DNA of 64,000 nt from an uncultured Candidatus Entotheonella sp. (GTDB lineage Bacteria > Tectomicrobia > Entotheonellia > Entotheonellales > Entotheonellaceae). Location of the stretch: contig OX639990.1 in NCBI GenBank assembly GCA_951828535.1, positions 297,300 to 361,299 of the forward strand, read 5' to 3'. A program made the position numbers and the translations under genes. The notes below the pieces were generated by a model, which worked only from the letters and a program-made list of their open reading frames with translations, did no database searches and had not been told where the DNA came from. Of the stretch, positions 9,420 through 18,034 are shown one piece after another. The first letter of the stretch is position 1, and each line of letters opens with the position of its first letter.

Positions 9420-10354
9420 TGAGCGCCCCCGCCGCGGCCTGGAATACCTTCTGGTTCACGCCCGCCGCGCCATGGCCGCTGGGACTCTGCCGCGCCGGCT
9501 TCTTTGCGTCCTTCTACATCCTGTTTCTCGCCCGCACCGACCTGCGGTGGTACGCGCTGTTCCCGCCCGAGTTTTATCAGCCGCACAGCTTCTTCGCCTG
9601 GCTGTCCCTGCCAGTGCCGAGCTGGGACGGCATGGGATGGCTGGTCACGGCGTTCGAAATCAGCGTCATCCTCGCAGCCCTGGGCCTGATGACCCGGCTG
9701 GCGACGCTCACGGCCTTCGTGCTCGGCCTGTACGTCCTGGGCTTGCAGTTCAATTACGGCTACCTGCACTGGGCGCATGCCATCGTCCCCATCGTCACAG
9801 GCATCCTGGCCCTGGCGCCATGCGGCGACGCGCTGTCGCTGGACGCCCTCATCCGCCGGACCATTACAGGCAAGACCGCGAGCACGGGTGGTCAATACCG
9901 TTGGCCGGTCCAACTGGTGCGGCTGATTTTCGTGACGGTCTTTCTGGCGGCGGGGTTGGCGAAACTGCGGCAGGCGGGGCTTGAGTGGGTCCTATCCGAT
10001 ACGCTGCGGAATTATTTTCTGGAGAACCAGTACGTGTTCCGCTCGGAAGGCGCGGCGGCCAGGAGCCATCTGCTGGCGGATTGGCTGATCGCGTGTCCGG
10101 GCGTGTGCAGGGTGCTCGCCGTCGTGGTGCTGGCGGTGGAACTCAGCGCCCCGGCAGCGCTTTTCTCGCGCCACGGGCGGCGGTGGCTGATCCCCCTGCT
10201 GTTCCTGTTCCAGGTCGGCAACGCCTTGCTGCTGTACCAGGACTTCTTCTTCGCCTATCTGGGGCTGTATCTGTTTTGGGTACCGTGGGGTCGCCGCTCG
10301 TGTTCGTCCAACTCGTGCAGTGAGGGCGCCGGCGCAGGCGGTATGAATTTCTGA
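9419..10354 (+). CDS. HTTM (vitamin K-dependent gamma-carboxylase-like) membrane protein
   Basis: A polytopic inner-membrane protein of 311 residues with about six to seven hydrophobic helices. Features include LGLCRAGFFASFYILFLAR near the N-terminus, a conserved-looking YLHWAHAIVPIV, then RLIFVTVFLAAGLAKLRQAG and a helix ending LYQDFFFAYLGLYLFWVPW. These fit the HTTM (horizontally transferred transmembrane) family related to vitamin K-dependent carboxylase. Bacterial members are mostly of unknown function. The ATG overlaps the upstream stop codon (TGATG), strong evidence for this start and for coupling. A longer reading from 9332 would overlap the previous gene heavily and is less likely. 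Confidence 0.78.
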   Translation: MSAPAAAWNTFWFTPAAPWPLGLCRAGFFASFYILFLARTDLRWYALFPPEFYQPHSFFAWLSLPVPSWDGMGWLVTAFEISVILAALGLMTRLATLTAFVLGLYVLGLQFNYGYLHWAHAIVPIVTGILALAPCGDALSLDALIRRTITGKTASTGGQYRWPVQLVRLIFVTVFLAAGLAKLRQAGLEWVLSDTLRNYFLENQYVFRSEGAAARSHLLADWLIACPGVCRVLAVVVLAVELSAPAALFSRHGRRWLIPLLFLFQVGNALLLYQDFFFAYLGLYLFWVPWGRRSCSSNSCSEGAGAGGMNF

Positions 10355-10441
10355 ATGGGCAAATGGACTGCCGGTTGCTTCCAGCCAAGTTGACGTCGAT
10401 TGCTCGACCACCACCTTGGGGTCCAACACATAGCCGCTTAT

Positions 10442-10743
10442 TCAGTATGCCGCCCGATGCATGGAATCTCGCGCCAGGAACTTTGCTCCCGGCATGACTT
10501 CCTCAAGGGACTTGCCGGTGAGATCCAGGTACAGGGCATCCGCGCATAGCTCGATGCCGTCATCCCAGGCGACGACCCTGTGGGGAGCAATGCATACCCT
10601 TTCAAAACAGCCCGGGTTGTTCCAGGCTTGGAACACGCCGCGGCCAGCGAGGCCGGCAAGGTCGACTCGCCCGCCAAGCCGTCGGAAAACTGAATCCATA
10701 TGCGGTATCCCGGACGAGGTTCTACGCGAATGGGTTGAATCAT
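10442..10743 (-). pseudogene. DUF2442 domain protein, frameshifted
   Basis: Two overlapping frames on the minus strand join into one DUF2442 protein. The 5' part reads MIQPIRVEPRPGYRIWIQFSD then GLAGE; the family then expects an acidic VDLxxLAGRGVF segment. This occurs one frame over as RVDLAGLAGRGVFQAWNN, followed by ERVCIAPHRVVAWDDGIELC and ALYLDLTGKSLEEVMPGA. A single missing G near 10666 (GAGTCGAC where GAGGTCGAC would restore the frame) explains the break. DUF2442 proteins are small and often paired with DUF4160 proteins as candidate toxin-antitoxin partners; no such partner is adjacent. It is either a recent inactivation or a sequencing error. Confidence 0.75.
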
Positions 10744-10969
10744 TGTTTCGCCTCTATGTTTCCGTAGAGTTATCGGGAATGTAATTCCAGGCAATCTTAT
10801 AAATATCTGATGGGGACGTAGGCCAGGGATCCTAGGCGAAACCGACGCCTCTACCACTTATGAGATGAGTTCTCAGAAAGAGGAGAGGCGCGAGTTTTGC
10901 CGAAGGTCAGCATGGCGCACCATTTTTGCATATCAGGCGGCCCCTCAGCTGTGCCAAGGTGTTGTCGGC

Positions 10970-11638
10970 TCAAACGCGCAGCACGAAATCGAACTGCGCC
11001 TTCATCTCCTGGGGGGGCGAGTCGAGCGGCTGAACCAGCAGAGCTGGTTGGTAGATGAAATCCCGCTCGTTCTGCGATACATCGGGGAAGTAAAGCTGGG
11101 TGGTGATGGGTCGGGTGCGGGGCGCCTGCACCCGCACGTGAATGTGACGGGTTCGGCGGGGATAGAGGCCCGGCACGATCGTTTCCAAGCGGTACTGGCC
11201 GTGGGCATCGGTGAACTGATGACCCCGCAGGGTATAGCCCCGGTTGTCGTACCGGCCGTCGCTGTCGGCCTGCCAGAAATCCAGCAGCACGCCGGCAAGA
11301 GGCTGACAAGCGGTTTGCAGCACGTGTCCGACCAGAACCAGGCGGGTTCCCGGCAGGCCGGGCTCGACGAGGTTGGCGCGTTGCGGGGAATCCGGCGTGT
11401 AGAACGGTCCGGCGCCCTGGCGCGGGGTGGGCTCGTCGCCGTCGCGGCATTCCGGCGTCGGCGCCATGGCAGAAGCGTCGGGCTCGACAGGGGGGTCGAC
11501 ATGGTACATGGCGTTGGCCAACGGGCTGCCAAGAGTCAATCCCAGCACGCTTGCGCAGCCTGCCTGCAGCAGTCGACGGCGCGGCCAGGTATTTTTTGCA
11601 TTCAGGTCTCGGGCTTGACGGGAGATGTTGGTGTCCAT
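10970..11638 (-). CDS. Intradiol ring-cleavage dioxygenase-like protein, Tat-type signal
   Basis: A 222-residue protein of the intradiol dioxygenase superfamily (protocatechuate/catechol 1,2-dioxygenases). The core has CQPLAGVLLDFWQADSDGRYDN with a Tyr ligand, GYTLRGHQFTDAHGQYRLET, and GLYPRRTRHIHVRVQAP, which supplies the second Tyr, the Arg and the two His iron ligands. The N-terminus carries RRRLLQAGCASVLGLTLG before ANA, a twin-arginine-like export signal, so it is probably periplasmic. Start: ATG with GGGGAG seven bases upstream. The gene lies 19 bp downstream of a VOC-family gene on the same strand, and both fit aromatic compound turnover. Exported intradiol-like proteins form a distinct and poorly characterised branch, so a classical catechol role is not assured. 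Confidence 0.84.
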   Translation of the reverse strand: MDTNISRQARDLNAKNTWPRRRLLQAGCASVLGLTLGSPLANAMYHVDPPVEPDASAMAPTPECRDGDEPTPRQGAGPFYTPDSPQRANLVEPGLPGTRLVLVGHVLQTACQPLAGVLLDFWQADSDGRYDNRGYTLRGHQFTDAHGQYRLETIVPGLYPRRTRHIHVRVQAPRTRPITTQLYFPDVSQNERDFIYQPALLVQPLDSPPQEMKAQFDFVLRV

Positions 11639-11657
11639 CGCGTGGCTCCCCATGAGA

Positions 11658-12032
11658 TCAACTGAGGTGCATGAGCTCGATCTTGATGTTGTCGGGCCCG
11701 GAAACGAAGGCGATCTCGACGCCCGGCCGGGGCGACATGGGCTCGGTGAAGAAATGCACGCCGTTGGCCTTCAAGGCGGCGACCGTGCCGGCAAAATCGC
11801 TGGTGTGCAGCGCGAAGTGATCGATGCCCTGATAGCGTCCCAGATCGACTTGCGTGGTGGCGCGGTCGCTGATGTTGAGCAGGGTGCCGCCAAGCCGCAC
11901 CCGCGCCCACTGCTCGCCGTTGCGGACCGTGCGCTCCTCCAACTCGGCCTCAAAGTTCTTTTCGTAGAACGCCACTGCGGCGTCGACATCGGCGGCTTCA
12001 TGATGAATGTGATGCAACTGAAACTCTGCCAC
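11658..12032 (-). CDS. VOC (glyoxalase/extradiol dioxygenase) family protein
   Basis: A single-module vicinal oxygen chelate protein of about 124 residues. It begins VAEFQLHHIHHEAADVDAAV with the His metal ligand, has AFYEKNFEAELEER, GRYQGIDHFALHTSDFAGTV (second His region) and ends with the Glu-bearing GPDNIKIELMHLS. Members bind a divalent metal and act as glyoxalases, dioxygenases, epimerases or resistance proteins. The start is a GTG with GGGAG about nine bases upstream. It is likely co-transcribed with the intradiol dioxygenase gene just downstream, and with the radical SAM gene upstream at 54 bp, so it may handle a product in the same pathway. Confidence 0.83.
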   Translation of the reverse strand: MAEFQLHHIHHEAADVDAAVAFYEKNFEAELEERTVRNGEQWARVRLGGTLLNISDRATTQVDLGRYQGIDHFALHTSDFAGTVAALKANGVHFFTEPMSPRPGVEIAFVSGPDNIKIELMHLS

Positions 12033-12086
12033 GGCGTCGGTCTCCCATGAAAAACATCCCGCGGGCATCCCCGCGGGACGGCGTTC

Positions 12087-14126
12087 CTACTCCGTTACCA
12101 TCCTGTTTTGCGGCGGCCGCGCGGGCATCAGGTTGAAGGCAAAGCTGAAAGCAAAGCTCGTATGCAGTTTCAACTCGCGCCAGACGTTGCGCACCATCGT
12201 GTGCAGGCGAATTCTGGTGAGCCGCCCGCTGCGAAGTTGCTCCTTGGTGTGCTGCCAGAACTGCCGCAGTTCCTCGCGGGTCGTGATGCGGTGGATCGAC
12301 AGGATGTTGTATTCACTAAGGACGAGCCGCAGCCGCGACGGCACCTGCAGCTTTGCGTGCGCATAGGCGCGCTGCAGGTCGGCGATGCGCACGTTGCTGA
12401 GTACCTCGCCGCGAATTTGCGCCAGAGCGTCTAGCAGGCGCTGCTCACGCTCGCTACGCTTGCGGGTCTGCAGCCACAACTCCTCCAACTCCAGCAAGAA
12501 ATGCACAGTGGCCTTCAGATAGCCCAGCACCTCGGGAACGCGCCGGCGCCAGTACTGCCAGCGGCTGTCGATGCCCATGCCTGGTCGCCGTGCGGTGCGG
12601 CCCTTGAGCCGGAAAAAGCCGGTCATCATGGGGTGGTTGCCTTCCAGAATGGCGCCGTTCTTGTACCACACGATGTTTTTGAAGGCACCCCAGTACATGC
12701 GCGGCGTGGCGCGCGTCAGGATGGCCTTCATGTTCTCGAAGCTGTAAAACGACTGCCAAGCGTCGCGGTACGCCTGGAACCACTCGTCGCGCGTCATGTT
12801 CGGGTGGTCCATGGTGGGGTGGAACGAATCGTACAGGTTGAGGTCCGAATCAATGGGCACGCCCTCTTTCACGGCGTTCAGGTGATCCATCGAGCCGGGA
12901 ATGGGGGTGAGCATGAAGAACGACGCCTGGTCGACTTGGATTTCTTCCTGCAGGCGCTTGACGTCTTTCTTTATTGATTCGTACGTGTCGAACGGGAAGC
13001 CGATGATAAACCCGACGTGGGTGGAGATCTCGGCGGCGTGCCAGGCGTCGATCAGGTTGCTGTAGTCGGAGGAGTCGTTCTGGCCTTTGTCCGCCGCCTC
13101 CAAGTTGTCATCGTTGATGCTTTCCATGCCGATGAACACCTGGGTGCAACCCGCTTGCCGTGCCAGGGACACGAAATCCTTGATTTTGTAGGACAACACG
13201 TCCACCTGCATGATGAACTCGATGGCGATGTCGTCCGTTTCCCGCAGCCGGATGATGGCCTCGAAAATTTCGCGCCACTTCTTGTTGCGCGCGAAGTTGT
13301 CATCGGTGAAGAAGTAGAAGGAAATCTGCGACTGCTCGTAGTTTTCCTTGATCGCCTGGGCAATCGACTCCGGGTTGCGCATGCGCATCTTGCGGCCCTG
13401 GACGTTGATGATCGAGCAGAAGCTGCAACTGAAGGGACAGCCGCGGCCGCAGTCGATGGTGCCGAATTGCTTGTAGGCGAAGCGCTTCAGGTACTTCTTG
13501 TGAATCATGGGAATCGGCGGGCTGTCCAGGTCGGGGGTGGGCTCCAAGTAGTTATAGATCGGTTTTAATTCATCGAGCAGGGCATCACGCAGCAGGTTTT
13601 CCCAATGGTCTTCTACTTCGCCGCTGACGACGGTGACACCGAGGTCCAGGATTTCCTGGATATCGGGCGTCGGGTTGTGGAACAGGGCCAGGGTGCCGCT
13701 GACGTGAAAACCGCCGATGATAACCGTCAGGCCGGCGGCGCGGAATTCGCGTGCCAGATCGACCGCCCGGGGGTACTGATTGGTCTGCACGCCGGCAAGG
13801 CAGATGACCGTTTTCCAGCCGCTACGCTTGCTCTGGCGCAGGATCTTGGCGACGTTGATTTTGTGAACGGCCTCGTCCAGGAGTTCTATGCTGATGTCCA
13901 GGTCTTTTCGTAGCGCTTGGCGGCGCTTGACATCCTCGGTGAGGCCATACAGGCACGCCATCGTGTTGCTGGGCAGAACGCCGCGCCAATGGCGCAACAC
14001 GTAGCCATCGTCGTCATACTTGGAAGGCTTCAGTAGCACGACGTGCAAGCCTCGAATATCCCCCGTTCGAGTCTCGATGTCGTGCTGGATTTGACCGGCT
14101 GGGGGGTCAATGGAAAGCAAACTCAT
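12087..14126 (-). CDS. B12-binding radical SAM protein
   Basis: A 679-residue radical SAM enzyme. The N-terminal third resembles a cobalamin-binding domain (VVLLKPSKYDDDGYVLRHW, then VICLAGVQTNQYPRAVDLA and TVIIGGFHVSGT), but no clear DxHxxG is visible. The cluster motif CPFSCSFC (CxxxCxxC, about residue 230) sits in TIDCGRGCPFSCSFCSI. Typical downstream parts include YFFTDDNFARNKKW and GFIIGFPFDTYESI. The C-terminal region of about 230 residues is charged and helical with a final aromatic stretch. Members catalyse methylations, cyclisations or rearrangements, as in BchE and hopanoid or lipid enzymes; the substrate here is unknown. It is divergent from a polytopic membrane-protein gene, with about 240 bp between them. 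GGGGAG precedes the ATG. Confidence 0.85.
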   Translation of the reverse strand: MSLLSIDPPAGQIQHDIETRTGDIRGLHVVLLKPSKYDDDGYVLRHWRGVLPSNTMACLYGLTEDVKRRQALRKDLDISIELLDEAVHKINVAKILRQSKRSGWKTVICLAGVQTNQYPRAVDLAREFRAAGLTVIIGGFHVSGTLALFHNPTPDIQEILDLGVTVVSGEVEDHWENLLRDALLDELKPIYNYLEPTPDLDSPPIPMIHKKYLKRFAYKQFGTIDCGRGCPFSCSFCSIINVQGRKMRMRNPESIAQAIKENYEQSQISFYFFTDDNFARNKKWREIFEAIIRLRETDDIAIEFIMQVDVLSYKIKDFVSLARQAGCTQVFIGMESINDDNLEAADKGQNDSSDYSNLIDAWHAAEISTHVGFIIGFPFDTYESIKKDVKRLQEEIQVDQASFFMLTPIPGSMDHLNAVKEGVPIDSDLNLYDSFHPTMDHPNMTRDEWFQAYRDAWQSFYSFENMKAILTRATPRMYWGAFKNIVWYKNGAILEGNHPMMTGFFRLKGRTARRPGMGIDSRWQYWRRRVPEVLGYLKATVHFLLELEELWLQTRKRSEREQRLLDALAQIRGEVLSNVRIADLQRAYAHAKLQVPSRLRLVLSEYNILSIHRITTREELRQFWQHTKEQLRSGRLTRIRLHTMVRNVWRELKLHTSFAFSFAFNLMPARPPQNRMVTE

Positions 14127-14367
14127 GAAGGGAACTCCCCTGCAAGGGTAGGAATCGAAAGCGTTTAAACTCGCAGACTATACAGTATTTCCCATTGCAT
14201 CCCCAGAAAATTCTAGCAGCGGCTGCAGAGGCTTGTGATTTACAGGTGAATTTGCCAAACTGCTGCTTCCATAAGGTATTAGGTCCACATTACGCTGGCG
14301 TTTCCAGTCGTCGTGACGGATTGCGTTGGATAGTGAAGGCACCAGCTGGTAAAGGAGTGTGCCCGGC

Positions 14368-15423
14368 ATGAGCATCCCAAGTGCGGCGATGGGGGGCGCG
14401 GCATCTGCGGTTTCCCGGAACCAGGGGCTTTGGCTGCACAGCAAGGGCTGGGACCTCGCCTATCTCACCGGCAGCGGCGTGCTGGTGATCATCCCGCTGA
14501 TTCTCTACGAACTCATCGGCACGTCGGCAACGTTCGTGAACCTGTTCGTTGCGGGCATTATCGGCGGCCCGCACATGTATGCAACGTTCTTCCGCACGGC
14601 TCTCGACGAATCCTTCCGACAACGCCATCCTTGGCTGATCGGCACGTCCCTGCTCATCCCCGTGCTGGTGGTGGCCTGCGCGCTGTGGCATTTCCAGTTG
14701 CTGATCACCCTGTTCTTCTTTTGGGCCTCGGTGCACGTGTTGCACCAGATCGCTTATATCCTGGAATGCTACGACCGCAGACAAGCGGCCGGGTTGCAGA
14801 GATGGTCGAGGTTCATTGATTATGCCGTCGTCTTCAGCAGTCTGTACCCGCTGGCGTCCTACCGCTTCATTCACGACGAGTTCACTATCGGCAGCACGCT
14901 GTTGCTATACCCCGGCGTGCTCAAAACACCTCTGGTGTTCTATGCCGTGTCGGCGTTCTTCGTCTTGGCGTTTGCGGCTTTCGTGGTGAAGACGGTGATC
15001 GAAGTCCGGCAGGGCCGGGTGCATTATCCCAAGATCCTGCTGATGGCGGTGACCATCGGTTTGTCCCTACTGATCACGAGTTACAGCGGCGACCGATTGG
15101 AAATCGCCTTCCAGGGCTTCAACACCTGGCATTCCTTCCAGTATCTTGCCCTGACCTGGTACATCACCACCCTGCGGCAGCAACGCGGCGAGATCGGACC
15201 GGGCCCCCTGCAGGCCATCGCCGCCAAAGGACGTTTCGGGGCGTTTTACGGCGTTAACGTCGCCTTGACGCTGGGAGCATTGATGCTCATCGGTGTGATT
15301 GTCACGCTCTCGCACCTGCCGTTCGAGCAGAGTTATTACATTGTTGTTCTGTCCTTTCTGTTGGTTCATTATTACCACGACCACTTTCTCTTCACGCGCT
15401 TCGGGGAATTGACGCGCGCATGA
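14368..15423 (+). CDS. Polytopic membrane protein with conserved-looking His motifs
   Basis: About 351 residues with roughly eight to nine hydrophobic segments, an inner-membrane protein with no recognised family. Histidines fall within or next to helices in groups: GGPHMYATFFRT, ALWHFQLL, VHVLHQIAYILE, FNTWHSFQYLALTWY and LVHYYHDHFLFTRFG. This pattern recalls membrane di-metal oxygenases/hydroxylases or Brp/Blh-type carotenoid enzymes, but no canonical motif set was confirmed. The start is an ATG with AAAGGAG ten bases upstream; a GTG three codons earlier is in frame but sits too close to that site. It lies between a radical SAM gene (divergent) and a molybdenum hydroxylase gene (same strand, 50 bp downstream). 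Confidence 0.75.
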   Translation: MSIPSAAMGGAASAVSRNQGLWLHSKGWDLAYLTGSGVLVIIPLILYELIGTSATFVNLFVAGIIGGPHMYATFFRTALDESFRQRHPWLIGTSLLIPVLVVACALWHFQLLITLFFFWASVHVLHQIAYILECYDRRQAAGLQRWSRFIDYAVVFSSLYPLASYRFIHDEFTIGSTLLLYPGVLKTPLVFYAVSAFFVLAFAAFVVKTVIEVRQGRVHYPKILLMAVTIGLSLLITSYSGDRLEIAFQGFNTWHSFQYLALTWYITTLRQQRGEIGPGPLQAIAAKGRFGAFYGVNVALTLGALMLIGVIVTLSHLPFEQSYYIVVLSFLLVHYYHDHFLFTRFGELTRA

Positions 15424-15473
15424 TCATCCCGGCGTTTTGGCACGTCACGTAACCACATGGAGGTGTTTCCACT

Positions 15474-17765
15474 ATGGCAGAAGCAACGGCAGCGTATAAG
15501 GTCATCGGAACTCGTCCGGTGCGGCCCGACGGCGCCGACAAGGTAACAGGCCGGGCGATTTACGGCGCGGACATGCGGCTGACCGGCATGTTGCACGGCA
15601 AGATGCTGCGCAGCCCACACGCGCACGCCCGCATCAAGTCGATCGATACCAGCAAGGCGAAAGCCCTGCCCGGCGTGCGGGCGGTGGTGACGGCGCACGA
15701 CATGCCAAAGGCCGAGGACCGCATGGCCAACCTCGGCGAGATGGCGGTGAACGTGAAGCATCTGAGCAACAACGCCTTGGCGTACGACAAGGTGCTGTAC
15801 CGCGGGCATGCCGTGGCCGCGGTGGCAGCCACCAACGTCCACATCGCCGAAGAGGCCGTGGGGCTGATCGAGGTGGATTATGAGGTGCTGCCGGCGGCCA
15901 TCGACGTGCTGGACGCCATGAAGGACGACGCACCGATTCTGCACGAGGACCTGAAGGCGACGGAGCTGGGGCAGCAGACGGACAAGGTGAGCAACGTTGT
16001 CAACCATTTTCAGTTCAAACTGGGTGAGCCGGGGACTGGCTTCGAGGAAGCGGACGTGGTGATCGAGCGCGAATTCGATACCGCCACCGTGCACCAGGGC
16101 TACATCGAGCCGCACAACGCCACGGCCATGTGGAACGAAGAGGGGCACCTGTCCGTTTGGACGAGCACCCAGGGTGCCTTCGTGGTGCAGCGTCAGGTAG
16201 CCGAGGTACTGGGCATTTCGGTGTCGCAGGTATCCGTGACGCCGTGCGAAATCGGCGGCGGCTTTGGCGGCAAGATTTCCGTCTACCTCGAACCTGTTGC
16301 CGCTGTTCTGTCCCGCCAAACGGGCCGGCCGGTGAAGATCGTCATGAGCCGTATCGAGGAATTCGAGGGTACGGGCCCGACGCCGGCATCGCACATCAAG
16401 GTGAAGATAGGCGCCACCAACGACGGTCGCATCGTGGCCGCCGAGGCCGCCCTGATGTATGAGGCGGGCGCGTTTCCGGGTTCGCCGGTCACCGCCGGCG
16501 CCATGTGCATTTTCTCCCCGTACGCGATTCCGAACATGCAGGTGGACGGCTATGACGTGGTGGTGAACAAGCCCAAGACCGCGGCGTACCGCGCCCCGGG
16601 CGCTACCAACGCGGCCTTTGCGTCAGAGACGATTATCGACGAGATCGCCGAGCAATTGGGCATGGACCCGCTGGAAATCCGCCGCCTCAACGGCGCCAAA
16701 GAAGGGGATCGTCAGGTGCACGGGCCAACCTACCCGCGCATCGGCTATCTGGAAACGGTGCACGCGGCGCTGGAGCACGAGCATTACCAATCGCCCCTGA
16801 CCGGCCCCAATCGCGGGCGCGGCGTGGCCTCCGGCTTCTGGTTCAACGTCGGTTTCCAGTCCACCGTGGTGATCAACGTGAACTCGGACGGCACCGTGTC
16901 CCTGGTTGAGGGTTCCACCGACATCGGCGGCACCCGCGCTTCCATTGCGATGCAGGCGGCCGAAACGCTGGGCATTCCTTACGAAGACGTGAAACCCACT
17001 GTTGCCGGCACGGACGGCGTGGGCTACACGGACGTCACCGGCGGCAGCCGTACCACGTTTGCCACCGGCTACGCTGCCTATGAGGCCTCACAGGATGTTA
17101 TCCGCCAGATGCGCGAGCGTGCGGCGGAGCGCTGGAACCGGGAGTCGGAGGAAGGCGATTCCGCTGCGCAGCTTGCCGCTGACGACGTTTCGTACAGCGA
17201 CGGCGTGTTCCGCTGCGCCAAGGACCCCAGTAAAACCATGACCTTCAAGGAAATGGCCGACATGATGCCGCGCACCGGCGGGCCGATCACCGGCCGTGCC
17301 ACCTCGCAGCCGCGCGGTGTCGGCGGCGCCTTTGCCACCCACGTGGTCGACGTGGAAGTGGACCCGGATACCGGCAAGGTGAGCGTCCTGCGCTACACCG
17401 CGACCCAAGACGTCGGCACGGCCATCCACCCCAGCTACGTCGAGGGTCAGATTCAGGGCGGCGCCGTGCAGGGCATCGGCTGGGCGCTGAACGAGGAGTT
17501 CGTGTACAACAAGGACGGCAGCATGGTAAACGCCAGCTTCCTGGATTACCGCATGCCGACCACGCTGGACTTGCCGATGATCGACACGGTGCTCGTGGAA
17601 GTGCCCAATCCCGGCCACCCCTATGGTGTGCGCGGCGTCGGCGAGGTGCCCATCGTGCCGCCGCCGGCAGCGCTTGCCAACGCCATTTACCGCGCCACCG
17701 GCAAGCGCATGAAGAACCTTCCGATGTCCCCCACGTACATCCTGAGCCAGTTGGAACAGGAGTAA
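15474..17765 (+). CDS. Molybdenum hydroxylase large subunit (xanthine dehydrogenase/aldehyde oxidase family)
   Basis: A 763-residue molybdopterin-binding subunit. It has the N-terminal KVIGTRPVRPDGADKVTGRA, the a/b hammerhead domain, then IGGGFGGKISVYLEP (about residue 260), AAYRAPGATNAAFASE in the cofactor region and the C-terminal RGVGEVPIVPPPAALANAI with the family's catalytic Glu (GVGE). These enzymes hydroxylate heterocycles, aldehydes or CO using Mo-cytosine or sulfurated Mo cofactor. The AYRAPGA segment differs from the AYxCSFR loop of form I CO dehydrogenase. The usual [2Fe-2S] and FAD subunits are not encoded anywhere in the window. GGAGGTG precedes the ATG. A MoaD-like gene follows 5 bp downstream, an unusual pairing. 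Confidence 0.87.
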   Translation: MAEATAAYKVIGTRPVRPDGADKVTGRAIYGADMRLTGMLHGKMLRSPHAHARIKSIDTSKAKALPGVRAVVTAHDMPKAEDRMANLGEMAVNVKHLSNNALAYDKVLYRGHAVAAVAATNVHIAEEAVGLIEVDYEVLPAAIDVLDAMKDDAPILHEDLKATELGQQTDKVSNVVNHFQFKLGEPGTGFEEADVVIEREFDTATVHQGYIEPHNATAMWNEEGHLSVWTSTQGAFVVQRQVAEVLGISVSQVSVTPCEIGGGFGGKISVYLEPVAAVLSRQTGRPVKIVMSRIEEFEGTGPTPASHIKVKIGATNDGRIVAAEAALMYEAGAFPGSPVTAGAMCIFSPYAIPNMQVDGYDVVVNKPKTAAYRAPGATNAAFASETIIDEIAEQLGMDPLEIRRLNGAKEGDRQVHGPTYPRIGYLETVHAALEHEHYQSPLTGPNRGRGVASGFWFNVGFQSTVVINVNSDGTVSLVEGSTDIGGTRASIAMQAAETLGIPYEDVKPTVAGTDGVGYTDVTGGSRTTFATGYAAYEASQDVIRQMRERAAERWNRESEEGDSAAQLAADDVSYSDGVFRCAKDPSKTMTFKEMADMMPRTGGPITGRATSQPRGVGGAFATHVVDVEVDPDTGKVSVLRYTATQDVGTAIHPSYVEGQIQGGAVQGIGWALNEEFVYNKDGSMVNASFLDYRMPTTLDLPMIDTVLVEVPNPGHPYGVRGVGEVPIVPPPAALANAIYRATGKRMKNLPMSPTYILSQLEQE

Positions 17766-17770
17766 CCCCC

Positions 17771-18034
17771 ATGGCCACCGTATTCATCCCGGCAATGCTG
17801 CAAAGCCTCACCGATGGGGCGACCCAACTGCAGGTCGCCGGGAATACGGTGCGCGCCCTCATCAACATCCTGGAGGAGCGGTTTCCCGGCTTCAAGGACC
17901 GCCTCCTCCAGGACGGTGACCTGCGCCCCGATATCGCCGTCGCCGTGGACGGAGAGTTTGCCGTCGATCTGATCGAACGTGTCCACCCCGACAGCGAAGT
18001 CCACTTCGTCCCGCCCATCAGCGGCGGGGTGTGA
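17771..18034 (+). CDS. MoaD/ThiS-family ubiquitin-like protein ending Gly-Gly-Val
   Basis: An 87-residue beta-grasp protein. ATVFIPAMLQSLTDGATQLQV, TVRALINILEERFPGFKDRL, the DIAVAVDGE segment and the tail VHFVPPISGGV match the MoaD/ThiS sulfur carrier family. The final Gly-Gly that is normally adenylated is followed by one extra Val before the stop. Either the residue is removed by a protease or this protein does not work as a standard sulfur carrier. It is 5 bp behind the molybdenum hydroxylase gene and almost certainly co-transcribed, suggesting a dedicated role in supplying or sulfurating its cofactor. A second MoaD lies next to moaE at about 41 kb. Confidence 0.82.
   Translation: MATVFIPAMLQSLTDGATQLQVAGNTVRALINILEERFPGFKDRLLQDGDLRPDIAVAVDGEFAVDLIERVHPDSEVHFVPPISGGV

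Noticed and set aside
11781-12050. Open frame on the plus strand opposite the VOC gene
   Set aside because: No ribosome site and no conserved sequence, while the minus strand encodes a recognised family.
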